Shown: positions 38,535-47,865, numbered from the stretch's first letter. The stretch: DNA of 64,000 bases from DATFNI01 sp963787205 (GCA_963787205.1 CAWBCD010000023.1:1-64000); one strand, 5' to 3'. Program-made: numbers and translations. The notes: generated from the sequence alone by a model not told the origin.

Positions 38535-38894
38535 CTATCTGTCGCTGCCCTTCTTAGGCTTATAATACCGGACGTCGGCCTTCTCAACCGTTATAAGCCC
38601 GCCCCTTCCACTTTTTTCAATAAGCTCTTCCACTACAGGCAGAAATGCGTTGATATTATCCTCTCTTTCAACAATTTCGATGATAATTGGTAAATCTTCA
38701 GACAAGCGAAGCAGTTTTGAGCTGTGAATAAGGCTGCTCGCTCCATACGACATAATTCCCCGAAGCACTGTGGCCCCCGCCATATTTCTTTTCTTGGCTT
38801 CAAACACAATCTGTTCATACAAGGGTTCATGATTAATCTTGTCGAGTTCACCGACAAAGATTCTCAGAAGTTTTGAATTCGGATCGTTTACCAT
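38535..38894 (-). CDS. DUF190 (PII-like) protein associated with CrcB
   Basis: This small cytosolic protein is of the DUF190 family, which has a PII-like ferredoxin fold and is often found next to crcB. Visible features are SKLLRIFVGELDKINHEPLYEQIV, given here in part as LLRIFVGELDKINHEPLYEQ, then ATVLRGIMSYGASSLIHSS and LPIIIEIVEREDNI. ATG at 38894 overlaps the crcB stop as TGATG, which suggests translational coupling; a GTG three bases earlier is in frame. It may modulate the fluoride channel, but its function is not established. Confidence 0.9.
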   Translation of the reverse strand: MVNDPNSKLLRIFVGELDKINHEPLYEQIVFEAKKRNMAGATVLRGIMSYGASSLIHSSKLLRLSEDLPIIIEIVEREDNINAFLPVVEELIEKSGRGGLITVEKADVRYYKPKKGSDR

Positions 38895-39271
38895 CACGCA
38901 ATAAGATATCGGATTAATATAACACCAAGGAATGCTGCCAAGAGCCCCAACACCAGGCTAAATCCAGCATAAAGAACAGCATAAAGATATTGATTATCCT
39001 GGAGTAGTGTTAGGGACTCGAACGAAAAGGAAGAAAATGTGGTAAAGCCACCACAAAAACCGGTTGCAATTAATATCCGGTATTCCGGTGCAAGATTTGC
39101 CGTTTCAGAAAGGGCATATATGATACCTATAACAAAACAACCCAGCAGGTTAACCGTCATGGTACCAAAAGGAAAGGAGGTCAGCAGCCTGGATTGAACT
39201 GCATCCGAGAGCAGGTAGCGCGCAACACTGCCTATAAAACCACCGGCTCCAACCAATAAAATAAATTTCAT
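38894..39271 (-). CDS. crcB: Fluoride exporter CrcB/Fluc
   Basis: This is an inner-membrane fluoride channel of four helices that acts as an antiparallel dimer. Family motifs are present: GGFIGSVARY near the N-terminus, PFGTMTVNLLGCFVIG with the conserved Asn, and GFCGGFTTFSSFSFE containing the phenylalanine box. The length of 125 aa is normal. A fluoride riboswitch lies 39 nt upstream and DUF190 is coupled downstream, so the function is well supported. Confidence 0.96.
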   Translation of the reverse strand: MKFILLVGAGGFIGSVARYLLSDAVQSRLLTSFPFGTMTVNLLGCFVIGIIYALSETANLAPEYRILIATGFCGGFTTFSSFSFESLTLLQDNQYLYAVLYAGFSLVLGLLAAFLGVILIRYLIA

Positions 39272-39309
39272 AGTTGATGATCGTGATTAACTAATAACCG
39301 TCAATTTGA

Positions 39310-39388
39310 GCAGGAGTCATTAGTTCCGCCAACCCATTCCGCAAGGACAGGTTAAACCACAGAACGGTTTGAGGTGGACTCCATCACC
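39310..39388 (-). ncRNA. Fluoride riboswitch (crcB motif) upstream of crcB
   Basis: GGTGATGGAGTCCACC (39388-39373) forms P1 and loop. GTTCTG/CGGAAC is the base of an enlarged P3, and TAATGACTCCTGC ends the core. Loop GGAGTC pairs with GACTCC. Relative to the other copy (GGAGTT/AACTCC) this is a compensatory change, which supports the pairing. The P3 arm is about 30 nt longer than in the other copy. Confidence 0.9.
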
Positions 39389-39539
39389 GGTGGAGTGGCA
39401 AATATACATAACGACTACTCATGTACCAACTTCTATGCAGAAATTTATTGGGTAGATAGCGCTTCCAGCAGTGTTTTTTAGTAACAAACCATGAGATTCT
39501 GAATGATCTGTTGCATATCACAACCTTTATGCGGTGGGT

Positions 39540-39620
39540 TGGGAAGTATAAACCGCCAAGGGCGCTAAGATACGCAAAAGTATACAGGCGAGTCACAGCA
39601 TCCTTAGCGGTAAAAAAATC
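39540..39620. repeat. Possible intergenic repeat (ACCGCCAAGGGCGCTAAGATACGC)-like relic
   Basis: ACCGCCAAGGGCGCTAAGA followed by TACGC, and later CTTAGCGG, resembles the 'accgcaaagg-cgcaaag' type intergenic sequences seen in many Bacteroidota genomes. The partial inverted arms (CCGC.AAGG...GC / CCTTAGCGG) are loose. It does not encode a plausible protein. Confidence 0.3.
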
Positions 39621-39623
39621 AGA

Positions 39624-40529
39624 TCAGGCGTTCAATGATTGCAGATACCGATAGCTTTCACGAAGACTGATAAGCGGATTGCCCGGCGTGTAGTCCTGTT
39701 CCACGTAGCAATGCGTGACTCCGATATCAGCTCCGGTCTCAATGATTGCCTTGAAATCCAGCGTACCCTTTCCGAGTGCCTTAAAGGCATTATGCGGCAC
39801 ATTTTCATTATAACGAGGTCCTAAACCAGCCTTTTTATCTTTTAGATGGAGTAATTCCACCCTGTTTTTGTGCTTCTTGATAAAATCAACCGGGTCAACA
39901 CCTGCTACGCTTACCCAAAACACATCGGTCTCCAGCTTCAACAGGATAGGATCGGTATTATCCAAAATTATCTGGATCGGTGTCGTGTGACCAATTGGCT
40001 GGAAATCGAATGCATGGTTATGATAACAGAAGGTTATACCGGCATTACGTGCCGTGCTTCCGGCCGAATTCAGTTTCATTGCCAGTTCCTGAAATGCCTT
40101 TACACCACCGCGGGCCGAATCAGGCACATACGGACAAACCAGGTACGAGAGACCATGTTCATGAGCGATTTTAACAATTTCAGGGAAGCTCATGGGTGAC
40201 TTCTTCTCGTCGAGGATAGACTCAAAGGGAATATGAGCGCTGGAAACCTTCATGCCCAAATCCTTTATATACTTTCCTTGCTTTTGCAAAATATCGACAC
40301 CAACCGTCTCAAGCTGTTTGTATCCTATGTCGGCGATGACTTTGAGTGTGGCTTCCGGACTTTTTGCAAGGATATCCCGTACTGTGTAGAGCTGAACACC
40401 TACATTCTCAATTAAGGCTTTTGCACCGTTTGAGAGACTTGTGTTTTTCAGAAAAGACAGACCCGGCAGTGACAACCCGCCGATTGCGGCCATCTTTAAA
40501 AACTCTTTGCGGCTGATTTTCTCTTTCAT
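39624..40529 (-). CDS. Sugar phosphate isomerase/epimerase-like TIM-barrel protein, exported
   Basis: This AP-endonuclease-2/xylose-isomerase-like barrel protein probably acts on a sugar or cyclitol. An N-terminal Tat-type signal has SRKEFLKMAAIGGLSLPG. Conserved pieces include VGVQLYTVRDI, FCYHNHAFDF with metal-binding His and Glu/Asp positions, LKLETDVFWVSVAGVDPVDF, LLHLKDKK and HCYVEQDYTPG. This set matches the exported family common in Bacteroidota. The substrate is unknown. It has no operon partner here. Confidence 0.9.
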   Translation of the reverse strand: MKEKISRKEFLKMAAIGGLSLPGLSFLKNTSLSNGAKALIENVGVQLYTVRDILAKSPEATLKVIADIGYKQLETVGVDILQKQGKYIKDLGMKVSSAHIPFESILDEKKSPMSFPEIVKIAHEHGLSYLVCPYVPDSARGGVKAFQELAMKLNSAGSTARNAGITFCYHNHAFDFQPIGHTTPIQIILDNTDPILLKLETDVFWVSVAGVDPVDFIKKHKNRVELLHLKDKKAGLGPRYNENVPHNAFKALGKGTLDFKAIIETGADIGVTHCYVEQDYTPGNPLISLRESYRYLQSLNA

Positions 40530-40893
40530 ACATCCACCCTATTGTTTAAATAGCTTAAGATGCAATATTCAGAACAAATAATCATGTGGGCGAAAGAAAA
40601 AAATGTTTCCACTCAAAAGTTGAGAACTATCGGTCTATTGATATTTATTTCTAATAAGTTCTGATCATCTGACAACACCTCGGAACATGTTGCAAGGTAG
40701 ACTTTAGCTACAATAGTTAATCATTTATTTTTATTCCACTTTTATAAAGAAAACTAGCATCGTCTTATTGTGATGTACGTAATATTTACGTACATGATGT
40801 AAAAAAACGAAAGAGTAAATATTAAAAAGCAGAAGAAAGAGTCATTGGACCAATACCCTAAACTATAATATAAACAATATTTTAAAAGAAAAT
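40530..40893. other. A/T-rich intergenic region
   Basis: No gene, hairpin with T-tract or known RNA is visible. It separates the exported isomerase from the GNAT relic, and any missing 5' part of the GNAT gene or of a partner antitoxin would have stood here. Confidence 0.4.
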
Positions 40894-41278
40894 TACCCGT
40901 CTGTTTCATTCTGGCTGATGATAAAAACTTTGTGAAAGGGTACTATTCTTTATCAAATTCAAGCATACCTCAAAGTCTGGTTCCCGATGAAATATCACGC
41001 AGACTACCTCGCTCTTACAGCGACATTCCGGTAACATTACCAGGAAGATTAGCTATTGACCAATCCATTCTCAAACAAGGGTACGGAGAATGCCTTCTTC
41101 TTCATGCTTTGAAAAATTCATGCCAGGTATCAAAATAAAAATCAGATCTCTTGCAGTTGTTGTGGATCCGATCAATGAGGAAGCCATTCTTTTTTACAGG
41201 AAATACGGCTTCATTCAACCACCGGACAGCGGCAAAATGTTTTTGCCCATGAAAACGATATCGAAATTATTCGATTAG
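40894..41278 (+). pseudogene. Decayed GNAT acetyltransferase (toxin-type), 5'-truncated and frameshifted
   Basis: The first frame reads CFILADDKNFVKGYYSLSNS, then SIPQSLVPDEISRRLPRSYS and LPGRLAIDQSILKQGYGECL, and stops after HALKNSCQVSK. The next frame continues IRSLAVVVDPINEEAILFYR and KYGFIQPPDSGKMFLPMKTI. Together they match the central and C-terminal parts of GNAT toxins of the DUF1778-GNAT type. Q..GYG corresponds to the acetyl-CoA loop. The N-terminal ~40 residues are absent and a frameshift lies near 41128-41145. No antitoxin is present upstream. Confidence 0.8.
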
Positions 41279-41329
41279 TAAAATGGGTGGGCGCTACTTG
41301 CAGGATGTGAGATAGGAATTCGCACAAAA

Positions 41330-41363
41330 AAAGAGCCCCGACAACGCGACGCCGGGGCTCTTT
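41330..41363 (-). terminator. Strong terminator after thioredoxin
   Basis: The arms AAAGAGCCCCG and CGGGGCTCTTT are perfect, with a 12-nt loop. On the minus strand a T7 run follows, directly after the thioredoxin stop. It could also act on the plus strand for the GNAT relic. Confidence 0.92.
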
Positions 41364-41385
41364 ACGTCAACCTTATAGTAAGGCA

Positions 41386-41763
41386 TTAAGCTTCTTTTTC
41401 TTCTTCCTTCTTTTCGGCCAGCAACACACTGTTTATGGCATTGACGAATGATGCCTTTGGCATGGCGCCCGCTGCCATTTGGGGCTGACTGTCTTTAGGA
41501 CAGAACAAAAGCGATGGAATACTCCGGATGCCAAACATACCGGCCAATTCCTGCTGATCTTCTGTGTCTACTTTATAAACATTGATTTTACCCTCATATT
41601 CTTTGGACAATTCTTCGAGCACCGGTGCTACCATTTTACAGGGCTGACACCAATCGGCGTAAAAGTCGATGATGCATGGAAGATCACCTTCGAATTTCCA
41701 TTCTTTATTATGCTCGTAATCGAATACCTTATCTTTGAAGGTCTCCAGGGTCAGATGTTCCAT
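41386..41763 (-). CDS. Thioredoxin-family protein
   Basis: This cytosolic disulfide reductase has the active site WCQPCK (a variant of WCGPCK) within DFYADWCQPCKMVAPVLEEL. VDTEDQQELAGMFGIRSIPSL contains the cis-proline. The length is 125 aa, with a lysine/glutamate-rich C-terminal extension (AEKKEEEKEA) beyond the usual ~105-residue core. It is a single-gene unit with its own strong terminator. Confidence 0.93.
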   Translation of the reverse strand: MEHLTLETFKDKVFDYEHNKEWKFEGDLPCIIDFYADWCQPCKMVAPVLEELSKEYEGKINVYKVDTEDQQELAGMFGIRSIPSLLFCPKDSQPQMAAGAMPKASFVNAINSVLLAEKKEEEKEA

Positions 41764-42070
41764 AGATGCAAAGATTTCGTTTATAATTTAGTATCTAAGA
41801 TAGCACTTATTTTACTTAATAACTAATTAGTTGAATAATTATTGTATCTGTCTACAATGACCGGTGCATAAATAACTGTAGTGATTCCACGCCGATAAAC
41901 CCGCCTCTTTTAAAAATCAATTCTGAATCCATTTTCCCCCATCAGCTTTACCACCAGACAGATAAATAGAAAAAAACAACGATCACCTAAATCACTTCTC
42001 GTATAACAAATAAGCAAGTAAGTCCGTAAATTAAGCGACTCCAATGTTAATCTCTGTTTGATCCAATCTC

Positions 42071-44926
42071 ATGAACCGGCATCTTCGAGCGGTCATCTAT
42101 GCAGTTCTATTCGTATGTCTGTTACTACCCGGCATACTGCAGCCGGTTTTTGCCCAGGATTCACTTAAGGGAATGCCTTTACAACAGGGATCAACGGGGC
42201 TTCATATTCAACTCTCCAATTCTAGTATACGGGAGTCTATTTTGCCCGGGCACCTTGTTGGCCGGATCATCATAACCGAGACTGATCAAACCACAAGTGG
42301 TAGCCAATGGCACTACATGCTTATGGATGACGGGCAGGGACATTTCTCGCTGGACGATAGTCTTCTCGTTACCGCCGACAGCGTTCATTTTGATTATGAG
42401 ACGAAGAAATTCTATTCCGTCACCATACGGGTTTTCAATGACCAGGGAGAATCGGCCGAACAATCTTTTACCATTGCGATCCGCAACGTCAATGAACCGC
42501 CGGAACGTATTTACCTGAGCAATACAAGAATCGCTGAAAATAGTCCTTCCGGAACCCCGATCGGTGCCCTGAGTGCGGTTGATCCCGACAGCGCCGATCA
42601 CGTTCATTTTGCACTGATCGGCGACAGCACCAGTGCCCGTTACCAGATCGAAAAAGATCGGCTCGAGATCAAAGAGGCCTCGTATTTCGACTACGAAAAA
42701 CATCACAAGGTATCCTTAACGATTCGGGCCATTGATACTCATGGTGCTTATAAAGATTCTACTTTTACCATTTCATTGATTAATGAGGATGATCCGCCGA
42801 CAGCCGTAAGCCTTGTGCCGGGAAGAGTGAAAGAGAATTCACCAAACGGGACCCTTGTTGGCCGGCTTTATACCACTGATGAGGATTCCGCTGATACGTT
42901 TAAATACTCATTAATTGATGACGCAGGGGGGCGCTTTACCCTTTCCGGCGACAAAGACGCCATCGTGACCGCTGATTCCACGCGACTGAATTATGAGGCA
43001 CATCATACATTTACGCTCCGGCTGCGTTCGACCGACAAAGGCGGCAAATCAGTTACCGATACGGTGCTTGTACGACTGATCAACGTCAACGAACCGCCAA
43101 TTATCACCGGGCTTTATCCGGTGCAGACACGTGAAGATACGCCAGCCGACACCCTGTGGTTCCAGGTCAGTGACCCTGAAAGTAAGCCAAACAAACTCTC
43201 GGCAAGCGTAAGCAGTCTGAATACAAATGTCTTTGCCGACTCGGGACTGACAATCGGAGGGAAGGGCAGCCAGCGCTGGATCGTAGCCCGTCCACTGCCT
43301 GATTCAAATGGTGCCGGTAAAATTCAGGTGGCGGTCTCTGACGGTCAGCTTGTTACAAAGCAACCTGTTGATATCCGGGTAATCCCGGTCAACGATCCGC
43401 CGCGCCTAGTCCATAACGGATTGCTCAAACTCGATGAAGGTACAAGCAAAACCCTGACAAGCACCGTGCTATCATATTTTGACGTTGATAATACGCCCAC
43501 TCAGCTCCGCTACCAGATTATTCGCCTGCCGCAACACGGCCAGATTTACCGCGACTCCACGCGCCTCTATCAGCATGATAGTTTTACACAAGAAGACATC
43601 AATAAGGGACGAATCAGTTATGCACACGATGGGTCCGAAACCACAAAAGATCAGTTTACGCTTTCACTGACCGATGGCTCCGGTGCGCACATCAATAATA
43701 TTGTTAATCATATCAAAATTCATCCTGTCAATGATCCGCCGGTGCTTTCACAGTTGCCCGAGGTGGAAACCCTGGAAGATCACTTGTCTCCGGTCGTCTC
43801 CTTTACTATATCAGACGCCGAAACACCGGCTTCCGATCTGAACCTCAAGGCGATTTCGTCCAATCAGAGCCTGCTTCCCGACAGCAGTATAAAAATAACC
43901 GGGGTAGCACATTACCGGAATATCACAATGATGCCGGCACATAACCAAAATGGAACGGCCAACGTAACGGTGATGCTCAGTGATGGCACAACCTATGTCA
44001 CCCGAACATTCCGCTTCACCGTGATACCGGTAGATGATCCGCCCGTACTCTCGGGCATCGGTCCCCAGCAAATCAACGAGGATGATACCCTAAAAGTAGG
44101 TTTCAACGTAAGCGATGTAGACAATTCAACTTCAGATCTGAAAACATGGGTGGCATCAGAAGACGTACCTCTCTTTCCAAAAAGCGGCCTTAGCGTTATA
44201 GGAAATGGGAGTCGGCGCAAGCTCATCATCATTCCAAAACCTGATCAATCCGGCAACGCGAATCTTATACTGTATGCCAGTGACGGCGATACAACTATTT
44301 CAGAACCATTTAAGGTAACCGTCAAACCCGTCAATGATCCGCCCGAAAAATTCGCCCTCTATAATCCCAACATTTACGTGGATGTCGACACGCTTGCAAT
44401 AACTTTTCAGTGGGAAGAGGCACAGGATCCCGAGCACAATCCCGTCACTTACTCACTTCATATTCAGGGTGAAAAGGTTGATACAACCATTGGTGACATT
44501 AAAGCCACCCATTATCTGTTTACAAAAAAACATCTGCTTCAGGCCAATTCGGTTTACAAATGGTGGGTGGATGCCTCCGACGGGCATTCCAGCGTTTCCT
44601 GCTATATCCAACAGGAGTTTACGGCGCCAAAGGTCCCTTTCCCGCCAAGGAAATACGAACTATTCTCCAATTATCCCAACCCATTCAACCCAACCACACG
44701 AATAAAGTACCAGATACCCGTCACCTCCCATGTTTCACTGGCCGTATATGATCTGCTTGGAAGAAAAGTGGCCGATCTGGTTGACAGACAGCAATCCTCG
44801 GGAGAGTACCAGGTATCGTGGAATGCATCTGACCGTGCCAGCGGAATTTACATCTACCAGCTTATAGCCCTGGGAGTCGACCACTCACGATACATACAAA
44901 CCAAGAAAATGCTGCTGGTTAAATGA
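42071..44926 (+). CDS. Secreted cadherin-like repeat protein with T9SS sorting domain
   Basis: This is an extracellular adhesion or matrix-type protein. After the signal peptide (ending VFAQ), about three cadherin-like repeats are visible with NASSIRESILPGHLVG-type starts (here SNSSIRESILPGHLVG, NTRIAENSPSGTPIGALSAV, PGRVKENSPNGTLVGRLYTT) and FDYE..K linkers. They are joined by NVNEPP or NEDDPP. Four to five Ig/VCBS-type repeats follow, each ending PVNDPP or PVDDPP, consistent with calcium binding. The last section ends with NYPNPFNPTTR from about residue 862, a T9SS domain. It is a single gene and its partner is unknown. Confidence 0.92.
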   Translation: MNRHLRAVIYAVLFVCLLLPGILQPVFAQDSLKGMPLQQGSTGLHIQLSNSSIRESILPGHLVGRIIITETDQTTSGSQWHYMLMDDGQGHFSLDDSLLVTADSVHFDYETKKFYSVTIRVFNDQGESAEQSFTIAIRNVNEPPERIYLSNTRIAENSPSGTPIGALSAVDPDSADHVHFALIGDSTSARYQIEKDRLEIKEASYFDYEKHHKVSLTIRAIDTHGAYKDSTFTISLINEDDPPTAVSLVPGRVKENSPNGTLVGRLYTTDEDSADTFKYSLIDDAGGRFTLSGDKDAIVTADSTRLNYEAHHTFTLRLRSTDKGGKSVTDTVLVRLINVNEPPIITGLYPVQTREDTPADTLWFQVSDPESKPNKLSASVSSLNTNVFADSGLTIGGKGSQRWIVARPLPDSNGAGKIQVAVSDGQLVTKQPVDIRVIPVNDPPRLVHNGLLKLDEGTSKTLTSTVLSYFDVDNTPTQLRYQIIRLPQHGQIYRDSTRLYQHDSFTQEDINKGRISYAHDGSETTKDQFTLSLTDGSGAHINNIVNHIKIHPVNDPPVLSQLPEVETLEDHLSPVVSFTISDAETPASDLNLKAISSNQSLLPDSSIKITGVAHYRNITMMPAHNQNGTANVTVMLSDGTTYVTRTFRFTVIPVDDPPVLSGIGPQQINEDDTLKVGFNVSDVDNSTSDLKTWVASEDVPLFPKSGLSVIGNGSRRKLIIIPKPDQSGNANLILYASDGDTTISEPFKVTVKPVNDPPEKFALYNPNIYVDVDTLAITFQWEEAQDPEHNPVTYSLHIQGEKVDTTIGDIKATHYLFTKKHLLQANSVYKWWVDASDGHSSVSCYIQQEFTAPKVPFPPRKYELFSNYPNPFNPTTRIKYQIPVTSHVSLAVYDLLGRKVADLVDRQQSSGEYQVSWNASDRASGIYIYQLIALGVDHSRYIQTKKMLLVK

Positions 44927-44999
44927 AACCGGTCATTGTGAACGTTGTTCATTTACTGTCTGTTTCTTACATAAACTTAATTTTAAAAACGGTCAGGCA

Positions 45000-45479
45000 A
45001 TGGATAACGAACAGATCATTCGGAAGCAATTGATCGAAAATCTACACGGACGAAATGCCCACATCGATTTTGACGGCGCAATTGCAAACCTATCTGACGA
45101 CTTGTGGGGTGAAGCTCCCGCCAAATTACCCTATTCTGTTTGGCAGTTGGTGGAACATATACGGTTGGCTCAGTGGGATATCGTTGAATTCTCCGAAAAT
45201 CCCGCTCATGAATCACCCCCGTGGCCGGATGGCTACTGGCCAAAAGAAAAGGCCCCGAAGAATTCGGAAACAATACAGAAAACTATAGATCAATTCCATA
45301 CCGATTTGAATCGCATGATCAGCATGATTTCAGACTTTGATAACAGCCTGTACAAACCTTTCGCTCATGGCAACGGACAGAATCTTCTCAGAGAAGCTAT
45401 GCTGGTTGCCAATCACAATTCTTACCATATCGGCGAAATTATTGTCGTCCGAAGATTATTAAACTCCTGGCCGGGTTGA
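45000..45479 (+). CDS. DinB-family protein
   Basis: This 159-aa four-helix-bundle protein is of the DinB/YfiT superfamily, putative metal-dependent transferases often acting with thiol cofactors. The metal-binding histidine pattern is visible: LPYSVWQLVEHIRLAQWDIV near residue 45, and MLVANHNSYHIGEIIVVRRLL near the C-terminus. The activity is unknown for most members. The gene lies 73 bp after the cadherin-like gene. Confidence 0.88.
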   Translation: MDNEQIIRKQLIENLHGRNAHIDFDGAIANLSDDLWGEAPAKLPYSVWQLVEHIRLAQWDIVEFSENPAHESPPWPDGYWPKEKAPKNSETIQKTIDQFHTDLNRMISMISDFDNSLYKPFAHGNGQNLLREAMLVANHNSYHIGEIIVVRRLLNSWPG

Positions 45480-45568
45480 ACCAATTTTAAGATTTTCAAA
45501 TATGAAACAGCCGTTACCATTTACTGATAACTAAAACTAAAACGGCAACATATTTAAGGGAGGCTCTC

Positions 45569-46294
45569 ATGAAACGTTTCCCAACGTTGCTACTGGCTGT
45601 TGTGATTTTAATAGCCGGCGGCTGTTCAAAACAAGTATTGTTAAAACCATCAGAACTAAAACGCCCCATCGTATTAGGTGATTTGAACCTACATCTCAAA
45701 AATTTTGCACAGGATCCGTTTGACACGGATGACAGCTCGGTACTCCTCATGGGAATGTGGCAGGACTACAATTCAGATATCACGTTGAATGACCTGCATT
45801 CACAGCTAACGCCCGATCTGAATAAAAAAGTAAAGTCACGTTTGGATACCGTTTTCTCCATAACGAAATACGATCTGGCCAAAGCTAACCTGAAGTTATT
45901 GCCAGCTAATACGCTTAAAGGCATATCATCCTATGACGCTTACGGTTATCCCGATGGAACCAGCCTCAAGAAGCTGGCAGCGCGCAGCGGACATGATGTC
46001 CTTAAACTTACCGTGTATTTGTCTGCAGATCATCTCGACACGCAATCCCTGACCCCGAGTGAATATGAGATTACCTACAGGCCGGAAGCTGTCGTGGCTG
46101 TAAAATTGATAAATCCGCAGGGTAAGACCATATGGTCATCATTCGCGGATGAAACATCTCCTCGTCTGATGCGCTTGCAGGATCAGGTAAACGGGAATAT
46201 GAATATGCTAAACCTTGAAGAAGGTCCTCATTTAGCCGATCTCGTTGATCAGGGACTGACAACTCTGCTCAAAGATCTTCCCAATGCAGCCTGA
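45569..46294 (+). CDS. Putative lipoprotein of unknown function
   Basis: I do not recognise the family. The signal peptide MKRFPTLLLAVVILIAGGCS has a lipobox (IAGGC), so the product should be membrane-anchored. The 241-aa body has no membrane span and no obvious catalytic motif. AAGGGAGG shortly upstream of the ATG is a good ribosome binding site. A bidirectional terminator follows the stop. Confidence 0.8.
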   Translation: MKRFPTLLLAVVILIAGGCSKQVLLKPSELKRPIVLGDLNLHLKNFAQDPFDTDDSSVLLMGMWQDYNSDITLNDLHSQLTPDLNKKVKSRLDTVFSITKYDLAKANLKLLPANTLKGISSYDAYGYPDGTSLKKLAARSGHDVLKLTVYLSADHLDTQSLTPSEYEITYRPEAVVAVKLINPQGKTIWSSFADETSPRLMRLQDQVNGNMNMLNLEEGPHLADLVDQGLTTLLKDLPNAA

Positions 46295-46311
46295 TATGTG
46301 ATATGACTGAT

Positions 46312-46345
46312 AAAACCTCCGGAGTTTTAAAAACCCCGGAGGTTT
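46312..46345. terminator. Bidirectional terminator between the lipoprotein gene and murB
   Basis: AAAACCTCCGG (46312-46322) and CCGGAGGTTT (46336-46345) form a strong stem. It lies between two convergent genes, and A/T-rich flanks on both sides suit termination in both directions. Confidence 0.85.
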
Positions 46346-46353
46346 ATTCTTAT

Positions 46354-47382
46354 TCAGACAATGATGTTCACTTCGTGTTCGAGCTGAATATCAAACTTCT
46401 TCATAACCTCTTCTATTATACGCTCCGACAGCTCAAAGACTTCGCGCCCGGTTGCACCTCCGTGATTGATCAGAACGAGCGCTTGGCGGTCATAAACCCC
46501 AACATTCCCATAACGCCCGCCTTTAAAGCCACACTGTTCAATCAGCCATCCAGCAGGTACCTTGATGCCTTTCCCTGACTTGTATCCCGGAATATCTTCA
46601 TAATTCAAAGCCAGATCACGATACTGTTTTTCCGGGATAACCGGGTTTTTAAAAAAACTCCCCGAATTACCGATTTTTGACGGATCCGGCAACTTGGATG
46701 TTCGAATGTCCGTAATCAGACGACTAATATCAGCAATAGTCGCTTTTTCGGGATCCATTCCGGTTTCCGACACTGCCTGACGTAACGCACTGTAACTGAG
46801 ATTCAGATGTGTCTTTTTAGACAACCTGAGGGAGACCGATGTGACCAGATAACGGTCCCTTCCCTCGTTTTTAAAGTAACTGTCGCGGTAACCAAAGCGA
46901 CAATCCTGTTTTCCGAATCTTTTGATACCGGCCGTCGTCAAATCCCATGCATTCAGGTGATCGAACACAGATTCCAGTTCTACTCCGTAGGCACCGATAT
47001 TTTGTATGGGGGCTGCCCCAACCGTACCCGGTATCAGCGTAAGATTTTCAATTCCGCCGTAACCATGCTGTACGCAAAACCGGACAAGGTCATTCCATCT
47101 CACTCCAGCCCCGGCCGTTACCAACACCTGCCGGTCATCCACGTCTTCAACCTTTATGCCATCTATAGCCATGTGAATCACAAGGCCATCAAAATCGTGG
47201 AGAAACAGCACATTACTGCCGCCCCCGAGCAATAATCGCCGATGATCCCGAAAAAAAGTAGAATCAAATAACTCTTTCAGGTCATTATCCTGGCGAATAT
47301 GGGCAAAATAGCGAGCCGCAGCCTTTACACCGAAAGTGTGCCAGTGCGATAAGTCTACATTTTCATCAATGCGGATGCTCAT
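46354..47382 (-). CDS. murB: UDP-N-acetylenolpyruvoylglucosamine reductase
   Basis: This FAD enzyme of peptidoglycan synthesis reduces UDP-GlcNAc-enolpyruvate to UDP-MurNAc. Features: NTFGVKAAARYF-like entry (here HWHTFGVKAAARYF-type), FAD loop LLLGGGSNVLF, PGTVGAAPIQNIGAYGVEL, catalytic region NSGSFFKNPVIP, and PAGWLIEQCGFKGGRYGNVG. The 342-aa length and the YxxDSYFK-type segment (GYRDSYFKNEGRDRYL) point to the type I enzyme. Confidence 0.95.
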   Translation of the reverse strand: MSIRIDENVDLSHWHTFGVKAAARYFAHIRQDNDLKELFDSTFFRDHRRLLLGGGSNVLFLHDFDGLVIHMAIDGIKVEDVDDRQVLVTAGAGVRWNDLVRFCVQHGYGGIENLTLIPGTVGAAPIQNIGAYGVELESVFDHLNAWDLTTAGIKRFGKQDCRFGYRDSYFKNEGRDRYLVTSVSLRLSKKTHLNLSYSALRQAVSETGMDPEKATIADISRLITDIRTSKLPDPSKIGNSGSFFKNPVIPEKQYRDLALNYEDIPGYKSGKGIKVPAGWLIEQCGFKGGRYGNVGVYDRQALVLINHGGATGREVFELSERIIEEVMKKFDIQLEHEVNIIV

Positions 47383-47484
47383 GGGATACTTTTGTGACCA
47401 ATACGTATATCCGAAGATAGAGAATTTGATGAGCTAATTAAATGACGAAAGTTGGGATGCCCGGATGGAGAGATAAAACCCGGA

Positions 47485-47865
47485 TTAATTAAAACCCAGA
47501 TGATGTTCTACACGCTGTATCAATTCATTAAGATCGAGAGGCTTGAGAAGATATTCAGCGGCACCCAGACTCAGGGCACGCTCGGCAGTCTCGGCATCGG
47601 AATAATTGGTTATAACAACGACGACAATATCCGGTGATCTTTTTTTGAATAGTTTCAATAGCTGAAGGCCGTCGACATGAGGCAGGCAAAGATCGGTTAT
47701 CAGCAGATCTATGGGATTTTCTTCGATTATCTGAAGTGCTGTTTCGGCGTCTTTTGCCAGCAAGCAATGGAACCCTTCTTCTTCAAGAACAAGAGCAAGA
47801 GTACTGCGGATAGTCTCTTCATCATCGACAATAAGTATGGTTTTGGGTGTAACTTGGGCTGCCAT
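47485..47865 (-). CDS. Single-domain (CheY-like) response regulator
   Basis: This stand-alone receiver domain has acidic pocket VDDEE (Asp14, Asp15), phospho-acceptor Asp58 in LLITDLCLPHVDG, Thr in VVVITNYSDAETAERA, and conserved Lys in AAEYLLKPLDLNEL. There is no output domain, so it acts through protein contacts. The frame is open to a TTG at 47892, but ATG at 47865 has GGAG eight bases upstream. A cognate kinase is not adjacent; the NtrC-type regulator at 51429 has a similar receiver domain. Confidence 0.92.
   Translation of the reverse strand: MAAQVTPKTILIVDDEETIRSTLALVLEEEGFHCLLAKDAETALQIIEENPIDLLITDLCLPHVDGLQLLKLFKKRSPDIVVVVITNYSDAETAERALSLGAAEYLLKPLDLNELIQRVEHHLGFN

Noticed and set aside
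39384..39596. Open frame downstream of the exported isomerase gene
   Set aside because: It overlaps the crcB riboswitch start and a repeat-like sequence; the translated product looks random.
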